Part shown: positions 34,561 to 42,846 of the stretch, one piece after another
How the letters are laid out: every line of letters starts with the position of its first letter
How positions within the stretch are numbered: the stretch's first letter is position 1
Source of the DNA: Kitasatospora humi
GTDB lineage: Bacteria > Actinomycetota > Actinomycetes > Streptomycetales > Streptomycetaceae
Length of the DNA: 64,000 bases
Assembly (NCBI RefSeq): GCF_020907985.1
Contig: NZ_JAJJPA010000004.1
Span: 124,001 to 188,000 of the forward strand
Reading direction: 5' to 3'
Program-made: the position numbers and the translations under genes
The notes under the pieces: model-generated
The model's database searches: none
What the model saw: the letters and a program-made list of their open reading frames with translations, nothing else
What the model was told of the DNA's origin: nothing

Positions 34561-35433
34561 ATGGATGACGACTGGTACGTGGACGACCGTTGCACCAACT
34601 GCGACGTGGCGCGGCAGCTCGCGCCCGGACTGATCGGAGAGGTCGACGGACGCTCCGAGATGCTCCGCCAGCCGCGGGACGCCGCCGAGTCGGCCCAGGT
34701 CAACGCCGCCGCGTTCGCCTGCCACACCCGCTCGATCCGGCACCGGGACCGCCCGCTGGACCAGGCGGCGGATCCGTTCCCGCTGGCGCTCGACGATAAC
34801 GTACTGCTCTGCGGCCACAACTCACGGGAGACCGCCGCCGCCAACTCGTACCTGCTGCGCCGGCCGACCGGCACCCTGATGATGGTGGACACGCCCCGCT
34901 GGTCCGAGCGACTCGCGGCCCGCTACGAGGAGTCGGGGCCGGTGACCGACGTGCTGCTGACCCACCGGGACCACGTCGCGCACGGCCGCCGGTACGCGGA
35001 CCGGTTTGGCGCGCGGCTGTGGATCCACGAGGGCGACCTGGAGTTCGCGCCCGACGCCGACCGGGTGCTGCGCGGCACCGATCCCATCGAGGTCGCCGAC
35101 GGAGTGGTCGCCCACCCGCTGCCCGGACACACCGAGGGCAGCGTCCTCTACGTCGCCGACCAGCGGTACTGCTTCAGCGGCGACAGCCTCTACTGGTCGC
35201 GCACCAAGGGCGCGCTGTCCGTCGCCGAGCACGTCACCTGGTACTCCATCGAGGCCCTGGCCGCCTCGCTGGCCCGCGCCGCGCCGCTGCTGCGCTTCGA
35301 ATGGGTGCTCCCGGGGCACGGCGACCGCCGGCGGCTGCCGGCCGGGGAGATGGCCGAGCAGCTGCGCGCGCTGACCGCCCACGTGGCGGGGCTGCGGCCG
35401 CGGCCGGTCGACTTCACGGCCCATCAGTGGTGA
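34561..35433 (+). CDS. MBL-fold metallohydrolase with degenerate N-terminal ferredoxin-like domain
   Basis: The 290-residue protein has an N-terminal ~60-residue segment that resembles the single [4Fe-4S] ferredoxin domain fused to some MBL proteins. It reads DDRCTNCDVARQLAPGLIGE with Cys11 and Cys14, but the next expected Cys is Ala, and a later AFACHT holds one more. The cluster is therefore probably absent or altered. The MBL core has LLTHRDHVAHGRRYADRFGA (a shortened THxHxDH), HPLPGHTEGSVLYV, YCFSGDSLYW and WVLPGHGDRR. The substrate is unknown. Confidence 0.8.
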   Translation: MDDDWYVDDRCTNCDVARQLAPGLIGEVDGRSEMLRQPRDAAESAQVNAAAFACHTRSIRHRDRPLDQAADPFPLALDDNVLLCGHNSRETAAANSYLLRRPTGTLMMVDTPRWSERLAARYEESGPVTDVLLTHRDHVAHGRRYADRFGARLWIHEGDLEFAPDADRVLRGTDPIEVADGVVAHPLPGHTEGSVLYVADQRYCFSGDSLYWSRTKGALSVAEHVTWYSIEALAASLARAAPLLRFEWVLPGHGDRRRLPAGEMAEQLRALTAHVAGLRPRPVDFTAHQW

Positions 35434-35463
35434 CCGGCGGCGGTTCGACCGCCCGGGCGGCCG

Positions 35464-35590
35464 TCAGAGCGCGGTGAGGAAGTCGCGCACGGCGGCCGCC
35501 AGGGCGTCCGGTGCGGTGGTGGGGATCAGGTGGTCGGCGTCCAGCTCGGTGACCGCGGTGCCGGGGCGGTGGGTCCCCACTGCGGTGCGG
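35464..35590 (-). pseudogene. C-terminal remnant of an alpha/beta hydrolase
   Basis: The minus frame reads RPGTAVTELDADHLIPTTAP then DALAAAVRDFLTAL and stops. This is the catalytic-His loop and last helix of an alpha/beta hydrolase, with nothing recognisable upstream. The fragment ends at lower-GC sequence containing an inverted repeat TATCCA/TGGATA near 35618-35645. Confidence 0.65.
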
Positions 35591-35765
35591 TTGAAGACTG
35601 AACGGTACGCAGGGTTTATCCACTTGGTCAATCCGCTTGGATAAGCACATCGGTGAACGCCCGGGCGGACCCCAGTCGATGCAGTCCTCCCGGTCATGTG
35701 ACGTCCCGTCGACCGCCGTGCTCGTGTCCGCCCCGCCGACCCGTGCGCCCGGGCAGCATCCAGGC
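35591..35765. other. Lower-GC junction upstream of the AKR gene
   Basis: It contains TATCCA and TGGATA arms about 15 bases apart, a possible operator, and then the weakly defined leader of the AKR gene. No gene was seen. Confidence 0.35.
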
Positions 35766-36662
35766 ATGGCTGCGACGACTCCGTACCTCACCCTCCACAA
35801 CGGCGTCCGGATGCCCGCACTGGGCCTGGGCGTCTACCAGAGCCCGCCAGGGGAAACCGTGCACGCGGTCTCCTCGGCGATCGCGGCCGGCTACCGGCTG
35901 GTCGACACTGCCGCCGCCTACGGCAACGAGCGCCAGGTCGGCGAGGGAGTCCGCCGCTCCGGCATCGACCGCGACGAGATGTTCGTGACCACCAAGCTGT
36001 GGATCGGCGACTACGGGCAGGACGCCGCACTGCGCGCCTTCGACCTCAGCCTGCACAAGCTCGGCCTGGAGTACGTGGACCTGTACCTGCTGCACTGGCC
36101 GGTGCCCGGCGACTTCGACGCGACGGTCGCCGCCTGGCGGTCCGTCGGCAAGCTGTCGGCCGAGGGCCGGATCCGCGCTGCCGGGGTGTGCAACCACGCT
36201 CCGGCCCACCTGCGGGAACTCATCGACCGCACCGGGATCGTGCCGGCCGTCAACCAGGTCGAGCTGCACCCGCACTACAACCAGCGGGAGTTGCGCGCCG
36301 CCAACGCCGCCCTGGGCATCGCCACGCAGTGCTGGTCCCCGCTCGGCGGCGTCAAGGTGTACTGGCCCGCCGATCCGGACCGCGTCGACAGCCCGCTGAG
36401 CAGCCCCGCCGTCGTCGACCTGGCCGCCCGCCTGGGCCGCACCCCCGCCCAGGTGATCCTGCGCTGGCACATCCAGCACGGCCTCTCCCCGATCCCCAAG
36501 TCCGTGCGCGAGAGCCGGATCGCGGAGAACGCCGCCATCTTCGACTTCTCGCTCACGGAAGCCGAGATGGCCACGATCGACGCCCTCGACACCGGCGTGC
36601 GCGGCGGACTGGACCCGGAGCGGGTCGACACGGCGATGTTCCCGCAGCAGGTGGCCGAGTGA
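35766..36662 (+). CDS. Aldo/keto reductase
   Basis: The 298-residue NADPH-dependent AKR has the catalytic tetrad in place: Asp47 (RLVDTAAAY), Tyr52, Lys77 (VTTKLWI) and His110 (YLLHWP). The C-terminal IPKSVRESRIAENAAIFDF is the cofactor 2'-phosphate-binding segment. It resembles 2,5-diketo-gluconate reductase-type enzymes, which reduce a broad range of carbonyls. The start was chosen at ATG 35766 where the family fold begins; upstream in-frame sequence is not conserved in character. Confidence 0.92.
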   Translation: MAATTPYLTLHNGVRMPALGLGVYQSPPGETVHAVSSAIAAGYRLVDTAAAYGNERQVGEGVRRSGIDRDEMFVTTKLWIGDYGQDAALRAFDLSLHKLGLEYVDLYLLHWPVPGDFDATVAAWRSVGKLSAEGRIRAAGVCNHAPAHLRELIDRTGIVPAVNQVELHPHYNQRELRAANAALGIATQCWSPLGGVKVYWPADPDRVDSPLSSPAVVDLAARLGRTPAQVILRWHIQHGLSPIPKSVRESRIAENAAIFDFSLTEAEMATIDALDTGVRGGLDPERVDTAMFPQQVAE

Positions 36663-36689
36663 GCGGCCCCCCGGCAGTACGGTGGGGCC

Positions 36690-37334
36690 ATGTCGCTGGT
36701 ACGGGTCCACAACTTCTCCGTCTCCCTCGACGGCTTCGCCACCGGTGAGGGCCAGAGCATGGAGGCGCCGTTCGGCCATGCCGGCACGCGGCTCCACGAG
36801 TGGTTCTTCGGGACCCGGACGTTCCAGGCGATGCAGGGCAAATCCGGTGGCAGCGCCGGGGTCGACGAGGCGCTGGCGGCCGCCTGGCGCCCGGGGATCG
36901 GCGCGGAGATCATGGGGCGCAACAAGTTCGGCCCCCAGCGCGGCCCTTGGCAGGACCACGAGTGGCAGGGCTGGTGGGGGGACAATCCGCCGTTCCACAC
37001 GCCGGTGTTCGTGCTGACCCACCACCCGCGCCCGTCGGTCGAGATGGCCGGCGGCACCACCTTCCACTTCGTCGACGCCACCCCGCAGGAGGCGCTGCGG
37101 CAGGCCCGCGAGGCTGCCGGCGGCCTGGACGTGCGGATCGGCGGCGGCCCCAGCACGGTGCGCGACTTCATGGCCGCCGACCTGGTCGACCACCTGCACG
37201 TAGTCGTCGTCCCGATCGTGCTGGGCCGCGGCGTACGGCTCTGGGACGGCCAGGAGGCGCTGGAGGAGCGGTTCGACGTGGAGTCGGTGACCACCCCGAG
37301 CGGGGTCACCCACCTGACCTTCACCCGCCGCTAG
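36690..37334 (+). CDS. Dihydrofolate reductase-family protein (RibD C-terminal-like)
   Basis: The 214-residue protein belongs to the YyaP/YwjB-like DHFR/RibD-C group: VRVHNFSVSLDGFATGEGQ at the start, AEIMGRNKFGPQRGPW, VFVLTHHPRP and the nucleotide-binding VRIGGGPSTVRDFMAADLVD, then VVVVPIVLGRGVRLWD. True folate reductase activity is unlikely; substrates of this group are mostly unknown. It lies 27 bases downstream of the AKR gene, so the two reductases may be cotranscribed. Confidence 0.87.
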   Translation: MSLVRVHNFSVSLDGFATGEGQSMEAPFGHAGTRLHEWFFGTRTFQAMQGKSGGSAGVDEALAAAWRPGIGAEIMGRNKFGPQRGPWQDHEWQGWWGDNPPFHTPVFVLTHHPRPSVEMAGGTTFHFVDATPQEALRQAREAAGGLDVRIGGGPSTVRDFMAADLVDHLHVVVVPIVLGRGVRLWDGQEALEERFDVESVTTPSGVTHLTFTRR

Positions 37335-37447
37335 TGCCGGACCAGTACGAGACCAGGCACACGGTGCCGTTCGGCAAGTCCATCGCGTTGCCCGCCCCGG
37401 TGGGCATCGACCTCGACACCGAGCCGCTGGAGAACTGGGTGCGCTGA
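37334..37447 (+). pseudogene. C-terminal remnant of a Uma2-family gene
   Basis: The frame reads YETRHTVPFGKSIALPAPV then GIDLDTEPLENWVR and stops. This matches the VPFGxxxxLPxPxGxxLDT ending of Uma2 proteins (compare the intact gene at 26841). There is no start or catalytic part. It begins immediately at the stop codon of the DHFR-like gene, so the DHFR-like gene or its flank was inserted next to a broken Uma2. Confidence 0.7.
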
Positions 37448-37600
37448 CCACCGGCCCCGAGCCGGGTCAGGCCGGGCGGAGGCGGCGCGGCACACCACCG
37501 CGACGCCCCCGGTGGCCGGGCGCCGCCCACCCGGCGGGTGCCGCGTCGCCCGCCGGCAAGGGGTGGCGGGCGAGCGGGGCAGTCCGTCCCGGGGCCCGCG

Positions 37601-38287
37601 TCAGTGCTTGGTGATCTGCACCGCGTGGATGTCGACCGGGAGGGTCGGGAAGCCGTCGCCGGGCCCGTTCTGGTCGTCCTCGCCGGCGGCCGCGATCTTC
37701 CGCAGCACGTCGAGTCCGGCGGTGACCTTGCCGAACGGGGTGTAGGCGGGCGGGAGCTTGGTGTCCTGCCAGACGAAGAAGAACTGGCTGCCGTTGGTGT
37801 TGGGGCCCGCGTTGGCCATGGCGACGGTGCCGGCGGGGTAGGTGGCGCCGGCCAGGTTCTCGTCGTTGAAGGAGTAGCCGGGGCCGCCGGAGCCGGTGCC
37901 GGTCGGGTCGCCGCACTGCAGCACGAAGATGCCCTTGGTGGTGAGCCGGTGGCAGTGCGAGCCGTTGTAGTAGTGATGGTCGCTGAGGAACCGGAACGAG
38001 AAGGTGGTGCACGGCGCGGCGGTGGTGAGGGCCTGGAAGGTCACGTTGCCCTGGCCGGTGTGCAGGGTGGCGTGGTACGGCTGGGCGGCCTTGACCGGGT
38101 CGAAGACCGGGATGCCCTTGAAGTCGTCCGCCGGCACCGCCTTGGTGAACCCGCAGTCGGCGGCGGCCACCGGTGCGGCGGCGGCCGGCTTGGCGTCCGG
38201 GGTGACGGTCGCGGCGGAGGCGGCGCTGGTCGCGGCGAGCACCAGGGTGGCGGCGGCCGCCGCGACGGTGAGGCGGTTCCGGGGCAT
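37601..38287 (-). CDS. Secreted cyclophilin-type peptidyl-prolyl isomerase
   Basis: The 228-residue protein carries a Sec signal peptide (NRLTVAAAAATLVLAATSAASA, here split for length) and an Ala/Pro linker, then a cyclophilin domain: PYHATLHTGQGNVTFQALT, the catalytic-loop HCHRLTTKGIFVLQCGD, GTVAMANAGPNTNGSQFFFV and FGKVTAGLDVLRKI. It catalyses prolyl cis/trans isomerisation outside the membrane, probably in folding of exported proteins. Extra cysteines (ADCGF, CTTF, CHR, QCGD) could form disulfides. Confidence 0.9.
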   Translation of the reverse strand: MPRNRLTVAAAAATLVLAATSAASAATVTPDAKPAAAAPVAAADCGFTKAVPADDFKGIPVFDPVKAAQPYHATLHTGQGNVTFQALTTAAPCTTFSFRFLSDHHYYNGSHCHRLTTKGIFVLQCGDPTGTGSGGPGYSFNDENLAGATYPAGTVAMANAGPNTNGSQFFFVWQDTKLPPAYTPFGKVTAGLDVLRKIAAAGEDDQNGPGDGFPTLPVDIHAVQITKH

Positions 38288-38511
38288 CTGACGGCCTTTC
38301 CAGGGAGTCGGCAGGGCGGTGCTGCGATGTCATGTGCACAACCTCCCTGCCCAGCAGTCCCGTTGTTCATTCCTGCCGGTTCCGGCGCATCGCCTTCCGC
38401 ACGCCGCGGCGCGGAATGCGAAGCGTTTCACAAGCCCCCGGAAGGAACGTCGGCGATCGGACCGGCGGACCGATGCCGCCCCCGGCTGGGTGGCGTCCAG
38501 CAGGTGCCCCA

Positions 38512-38679
38512 TCAACCGAGCCGCTGCCGTCGGGCCTGCTTCGCCGCCTGGCGGGCTCGGGCCGCAGCGTCGAACCCGCCGCCGGCTCCACGGGCAGCCG
38601 GCCGCTCGGCAGCGGCCGCGCGCGCCAACCGCTCGACGTGGTCGCGCAGCGCGGTGTTGACCGTCGCACCTCGTGCGCT
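38512..38679 (-). pseudogene. C-terminal remnant of a VapB/CopG-like antitoxin
   Basis: The minus frame reads ATVNTALRDHVERLARAAAA then an Ala/Arg-rich tail ending RQAAKQARRQRLG and a stop. VNxALRDxVxRLxR is the helical end of type II antitoxins. The preceding N-terminal DNA-binding strand is missing and replaced by unrelated sequence, and no toxin gene is adjacent. Confidence 0.6.
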
Positions 38680-38909
38680 TGTGAAGCAACGGTCAAGCGG
38701 GCGCCCCTGGCCGTGCTCACTCGGGAGGGTGGGTCTCATTAGCATGCGAAGGTTAACCATCGAAATTTGCCAAGATCGCCGCATAGTTGATATAGGAACG
38801 TGGCTCTGACCAGCCATGCGACCATAAAAAGTGACTGTTTGCGATCATCTGGGATCGTTGCGTTCATATCTCGCGACTTGTCATCATGGCTAGCGGTCTG
38901 CGGGGTGGC
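38680..38909. other. Low-GC stretch upstream of the nuo promoter
   Basis: This is markedly AT-richer than the rest of the window (for example CATCGAAATTTGCC, GACCATAAAAAGTGAC). No ORF of protein-like content was seen. It joins the antitoxin remnant on the left to the nuo regulatory region on the right. Confidence 0.5.
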
Positions 38910-38953
38910 GCAGATCACAAAGATCGTCGCGAACCGCGTGTCGCAGATCACAA
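38910..38953 (+). repeat. Direct repeat GCAGATCACAA upstream of nuoA
   Basis: Exact 11-bp copies at 38910-38920 and 38943-38953 are 33 bases apart, about three helical turns, just upstream of the nuo -10 element. This looks like tandem binding sites for an activator. Confidence 0.65.
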
Positions 38954-38964
38954 GCGAACGGGCA

Positions 38965-39004
38965 TAGGATGCGCTCGATCCAGGGTTTGTGAACTGCCTC
39001 ACAT
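38965..39004 (+). promoter_or_regulatory. nuo promoter -10 and Rex-like operator
   Basis: TAGGAT at 38965-38970 lies in GCATAGGATGCG. TTGTGAACTGCCTCACAT at 38987-39004 matches the Rex operator form TTGTGAA(n6)TTCACAA with imperfect right arm, and would lie just after the transcription start, suited to repression. Rex control of nuoA is established in S. coelicolor; here it rests on this motif alone. Confidence 0.7.
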
Positions 39005-39102
39005 GAGGTGGATCCCGGGAACTGGATCACCGGATCACCCAAGCGTGACCCGGCGGTTCCGATCTGCAGTCAAGGACGACTGGACGGAGGGAGCGACGGC
39101 AG

Positions 39103-39462
39103 ATGAATGCCTACGCGCCGATCCTCGTACTCGGTGCCATCGCGGCGGCGTTCGCGGTCGGCTCCGTCGTGATGGCCTCGCTCACCGGCCCGAAGCGCTA
39201 CAACCGGGCCAAGTTGGAGGCCTACGAGTGCGGCATCGAGCCGACCCCGCAGCCCGCAGGCGGCGGCCGGTTCCCGATCAAGTACTACCTGACGGCGATG
39301 CTCTTCATCGTCTTCGACATCGAGATCGTCTTCCTCTACCCGTGGGCGGTCAGCTTCGACGCCCTGGGGATCTTCGGGCTGGTCGAGATGCTCCTCTTCA
39401 TCGCCACCGTCTTCGTCGCCTACGCCTACGTCTGGCGACGCGGCGGCCTGGAGTGGGACTGA
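39103..39462 (+). CDS. nuoA: NADH-quinone oxidoreductase subunit A
   Basis: The 119-residue membrane subunit of the proton-pumping complex I arm has three helices and the conserved YNRAKLEAYECGIEP loop (Cys near 43) and AMLFIVFDIEIVFLYPWAV. It is the first gene of the complete nuoA-N operon; GGAGGGAG lies upstream of the ATG. Its expression is governed by the Rex-like site about 100 bases upstream. Confidence 0.96.
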   Translation: MNAYAPILVLGAIAAAFAVGSVVMASLTGPKRYNRAKLEAYECGIEPTPQPAGGGRFPIKYYLTAMLFIVFDIEIVFLYPWAVSFDALGIFGLVEMLLFIATVFVAYAYVWRRGGLEWD

Positions 39463-39510
39463 CGTCCCGCAGCGGGTCCGACCTGCCAAACCACTGAGAG
39501 GGATGGGTAG

Positions 39511-40065
39511 ATGGGAATCGAGGAGAAGCTGCCGAGCGGCTTTCTGCTCACCACGGTGGAGAACGCCGCGGGGTGGGTGAGGAAGGCCTCGCTCTTCCCG
39601 GCCACCTTCGGACTGGCCTGCTGTGCCATCGAGATGATGACCACCGGCGCCGGCCGCTACGACCTGGCCCGGTTCGGCATGGAGGTCTTCCGCGGTTCGC
39701 CCCGGCAGGCCGACCTGATGATCGTCGCCGGTCGGGTGAGCCAGAAGATGGCGCCGGTGCTGCGCCAGGTCTACGACCAGATGGCCAACCCCAAGTGGGT
39801 CATCTCGATGGGTGTCTGCGCGTCCTCGGGTGGCATGTTCAACAACTACGCGATCGTCCAGGGGGTCGACCACATCGTCCCCGTGGACATCTACCTGCCG
39901 GGGTGCCCACCGCGCCCGGAGATGCTGATGGACGCGATCATCAAGCTGCACGAGAAGATCCAGCGCGAGCCGCTGGGCGTGAACAAGCGCAAGGCGCAGG
40001 AGCTCGCCGAGGAGCAGGCGCTGCAAGCCGTCCCGACCAGCGAGATGCGGGGGCTGCTGCGATGA
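39511..40065 (+). CDS. nuoB: NADH-quinone oxidoreductase subunit B
   Basis: The 184-residue peripheral subunit binds the terminal [4Fe-4S] cluster N2. The ligands are visible: Cys37-Cys38 (LACCAIEMM), Cys103 ([14 protein letters not shown]) and Cys132 ([10 protein letters not shown]). N2 passes electrons to menaquinone. The C-terminal basic/acidic tail after residue 160 is typical of actinobacterial NuoB. It overlaps nuoC by ATGA. Confidence 0.97.
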   Translation: MGIEEKLPSGFLLTTVENAAGWVRKASLFPATFGLACCAIEMMTTGAGRYDLARFGMEVFRGSPRQADLMIVAGRVSQKMAPVLRQVYDQMANPKWVISMGVCASSGGMFNNYAIVQGVDHIVPVDIYLPGCPPRPEMLMDAIIKLHEKIQREPLGVNKRKAQELAEEQALQAVPTSEMRGLLR

Positions 40066-40763
40066 GCGACGAGAAGGTCCCCGAGACCAGGAAAGAGATC
40101 CCGGTCGAGGTGATCGGCCGGCGCAAGGGCATGTTCGGCGCCCATGACACCGGCGACACCTCGGGTTTCGGCGGTCTCAGTGCCGCCATCGTGCTGCCCG
40201 CGCCCGCCGAACGGCCGTACGGCGGCTGGTTCGACGAGGTCGCCGACGAGCTCGAGGGCGCCCTGGAGGAACAGGGGCTGGCGGTCGGTCGGGTGATCGA
40301 GAAGACCGTGGTGGACCGCGGCGAACTCACCTTCCAGATCGCCCGCGAGCACCTGCTGCAGACCATGCGGACGCTGCGCGACGACCCGGCGCTGCGCTTC
40401 GAGCTCTGCCTCGGGGTGAGCGGGGTGCACTACCCGTCCGACCGCGGCCGCGAGCTGCACGCGGTCTACCAGCTGCGCTCGATCACCCACGGCAGGCTGA
40501 TCCGGATCGAGGTCACCGCGCCCGACGCCGACCCGCGGATCCCGTCCGTGGTGAGCGTCTACCCGACCAACGACTGGCACGAGCGCGAGGCGTACGACTT
40601 CTTCGGCATCGTCTTCGACGGTCACCCGGCGCTCATGCGGATCATGATGCCGGACGACTGGCTGGGCCACCCGCAGCGCAAGGACTACCCGCTCGGCGGC
40701 ATCCCCGTCGAGTACAAGGGCGCCCAGATCCCGGCGCCCGACCAGCGGAGGTCGTACTCCTGA
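40062..40763 (+). CDS. nuoC: NADH-quinone oxidoreductase subunit C
   Basis: The 233-residue 30-kDa-type subunit of the peripheral arm has [20 protein letters not shown] and the signature [20 protein letters not shown], followed by [16 protein letters not shown]. It helps frame the quinone cavity with NuoD. The N-terminal ~60 residues ([20 protein letters not shown]) are an actinobacterial extension. It is coupled to nuoB (4-base overlap) and nuoD (1-base overlap). Confidence 0.96.
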   Translation: MSDEKVPETRKEIPVEVIGRRKGMFGAHDTGDTSGFGGLSAAIVLPAPAERPYGGWFDEVADELEGALEEQGLAVGRVIEKTVVDRGELTFQIAREHLLQTMRTLRDDPALRFELCLGVSGVHYPSDRGRELHAVYQLRSITHGRLIRIEVTAPDADPRIPSVVSVYPTNDWHEREAYDFFGIVFDGHPALMRIMMPDDWLGHPQRKDYPLGGIPVEYKGAQIPAPDQRRSYS

Positions 40764-42109
40764 TGCCCAACCAACCCGAGAACCCGGCCGACTTCGAGCA
40801 GGCAGGCTCGCGCGAGACCACCGAGGGGCGGGTCTTCACCGTCACCGGCGGCGACTGGGGCGAAGTGGTCGACGCCGTCGCCCGGGCGGACGACGAACGC
40901 ATCATCGTCAACATGGGTCCGCAGCACCCGTCCACCCACGGGGTGCTCCGGCTGATCCTGGAGATCGACGGCGAGACGGTCAAGGAAGCCCGGTGCGGAA
41001 TCGGCTACCTGCACACCGGGATCGAGAGGAACCTGGAGTTCCGCTCCTGGGTGCAGGGCACCACCTTCGTGACCCGGATGGACTACCTGACCCCGATCTT
41101 CAACGAGGCCGCCTACTGCCTGGCCGTGGAGAAGCTGCTCGGCATCACCGATGACGTTCCCGAACGGGCCAATGTCATCCGGGTGTTGATGATGGAGCTC
41201 AACCGGATCTCCTCGCACCTGGTCTGCCTGGCCACCGGTGGCATGGAGATCGGCTCCACCACACTGATGATCTACGGCTTCCGGGACCGCGAAGTCATCC
41301 TGGACGTCTTCGAGTTGGTCACCGGCCTGCGGATGAACCACGCGTACGTCCGCCCCGGCGGCCTGGCCCAGGACCTGCCGCCCGGCGCGGTCGACCAGAT
41401 CCGCGAGGCGGTCCGCACGCTGCGCTCCCGGATGCACGAGTACGACAAACTCGCCACCAACAACCCGGTGTTCAAGGCCCGCCTGGTCGACGTCGGCTTC
41501 CTCGACCTGCCCGGCTGCCTGGCCCTGGGCGCCACCGGCCCGATCCTGCGGGCCACCGGCCTGCCGCACGACCTGCGCAAGTCGGACCCCTACTGCGGTT
41601 ACGAGAACTACGACTTCGACGTCGCGGTGGCCGACACCGCCGACTCCTACGGCCGGTTCCTGATCCGCCTGGAGGAGATGAAGCAGTCGCTGCGGATCGT
41701 CGAGCAGTGCCTGGACCGGCTGGCCCCCGGACCGGTGATGGTGGCCGACAAGAAGATCGCCTGGCCGGCCCAACTCGCGGTCGGGCCCGACGGCATGGGC
41801 AACTCGCTGGACCACATCAGGGAGATCATGGGCACCTCGATGGAGGCCCTGATCCACCACTTCAAGCTGGTCACCGAGGGCTTCCGGGTGCCGGTCGGCC
41901 AGGCCTACGCGGCCGTCGAGTCGCCCAAGGGCGAACTCGGTGTCCATGTGGTGAGCGACGGCGGCACCCGGCCCTACCGGGTGCACTTCCGCGATCCGTC
42001 CTTCACCAATCTGCAGACGATGGCGGCGATGTGCGAGGGCGGCCAGGTCGCCGACGTGATCGTGGCGGTGGCCGGGATCGACCCGGTGATGGGAGGCGTG
42101 GACCGGTGA
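40763..42109 (+). CDS. nuoD: NADH-quinone oxidoreductase subunit D
   Basis: The 448-residue 49-kDa-type subunit, a NiFe-hydrogenase relative, forms the quinone-binding site. Signatures are [20 protein letters not shown] near 51-70, [29 protein letters not shown] and ASMxDxG-like scaffolding. The first ~45 residues ([17 protein letters not shown]...) are a non-conserved leader. The start overlaps the nuoC stop in TGATG. Confidence 0.97.
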   Translation: MPNQPENPADFEQAGSRETTEGRVFTVTGGDWGEVVDAVARADDERIIVNMGPQHPSTHGVLRLILEIDGETVKEARCGIGYLHTGIERNLEFRSWVQGTTFVTRMDYLTPIFNEAAYCLAVEKLLGITDDVPERANVIRVLMMELNRISSHLVCLATGGMEIGSTTLMIYGFRDREVILDVFELVTGLRMNHAYVRPGGLAQDLPPGAVDQIREAVRTLRSRMHEYDKLATNNPVFKARLVDVGFLDLPGCLALGATGPILRATGLPHDLRKSDPYCGYENYDFDVAVADTADSYGRFLIRLEEMKQSLRIVEQCLDRLAPGPVMVADKKIAWPAQLAVGPDGMGNSLDHIREIMGTSMEALIHHFKLVTEGFRVPVGQAYAAVESPKGELGVHVVSDGGTRPYRVHFRDPSFTNLQTMAAMCEGGQVADVIVAVAGIDPVMGGVDR

Positions 42110-42846
42110 GCAATGTGGAACTCGGCCTGCCGGCGCTGCCGGCCAAGCCATATCCGCCCGAGGTGCACCAGCGGCTGGCGGCCGACGCCCGGCAACTGAT
42201 CGCCCGCTATCCGCAGTCGCGGTCCGCGCTGCTGCCGCTGCTGCACCTGGTCCAGGCCGAGGAGGGCTTCGTCAGCGCCACCGGGATCCGGTTCTGCGCC
42301 GAGCAGTTGGAGCTGACCACGGCCGAGGTCACGGCGGTCGCCACCTTCTACAGCATGTACCGCCGCCGGCCCGCCGGCCAGTACCACGTGGGGGTGTGCA
42401 CCAACACGCTGTGCGCGGTGCTCGGCGGCGACCAGATCTTCGCGGAGCTCAAGGAGCACCTGGGGATCGGCAACAACGAGACCACCGAGGACGGCGCGGT
42501 CTCACTGGAGCACATCGAGTGCAACGCCGCCTGCGACTACGCGCCCGTGGTGATGGTCAACTGGGAGTTCTTCGACAACCAGACCCCGGACAGCGCCAAG
42601 CAGCTGGTCGACGACCTGCGGGCCGGCCGGGAGGTGCGGCCCACCCGCGGCGCCCGGCTCTGCACCTTCAAGGAGACCGCCCGGCTGCTGGCCGGGTTCC
42701 CCGACGAGCGGCCCGGCGCGGTCGACGAGTCCGGCGCCGGCGGCGCCCCCAGCCTGGCCGGCCTGCGCCTCGCCAAGGGCGAGCAACTGCCCGGCACCCC
42801 CGGCGCCCGAGTGGTCTCGCCGCGCAACGAAGGGACGGAAGCGTGA
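42106..42846 (+). CDS. nuoE: NADH-quinone oxidoreductase subunit E
   Basis: The 246-residue 24-kDa-type thioredoxin-fold subunit has a [2Fe-2S] cluster (N1a) with ligands Cys98, Cys103, Cys139 and Cys143 ([18 protein letters not shown]). The C-terminal ~75 residues beyond the fold are Pro/Gly/Ala-rich, longer than in enterobacteria. The GTG start overlaps nuoD by four bases and was chosen for this coupling. Confidence 0.95.
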   Translation: MSNVELGLPALPAKPYPPEVHQRLAADARQLIARYPQSRSALLPLLHLVQAEEGFVSATGIRFCAEQLELTTAEVTAVATFYSMYRRRPAGQYHVGVCTNTLCAVLGGDQIFAELKEHLGIGNNETTEDGAVSLEHIECNAACDYAPVVMVNWEFFDNQTPDSAKQLVDDLRAGREVRPTRGARLCTFKETARLLAGFPDERPGAVDESGAGGAPSLAGLRLAKGEQLPGTPGARVVSPRNEGTEA

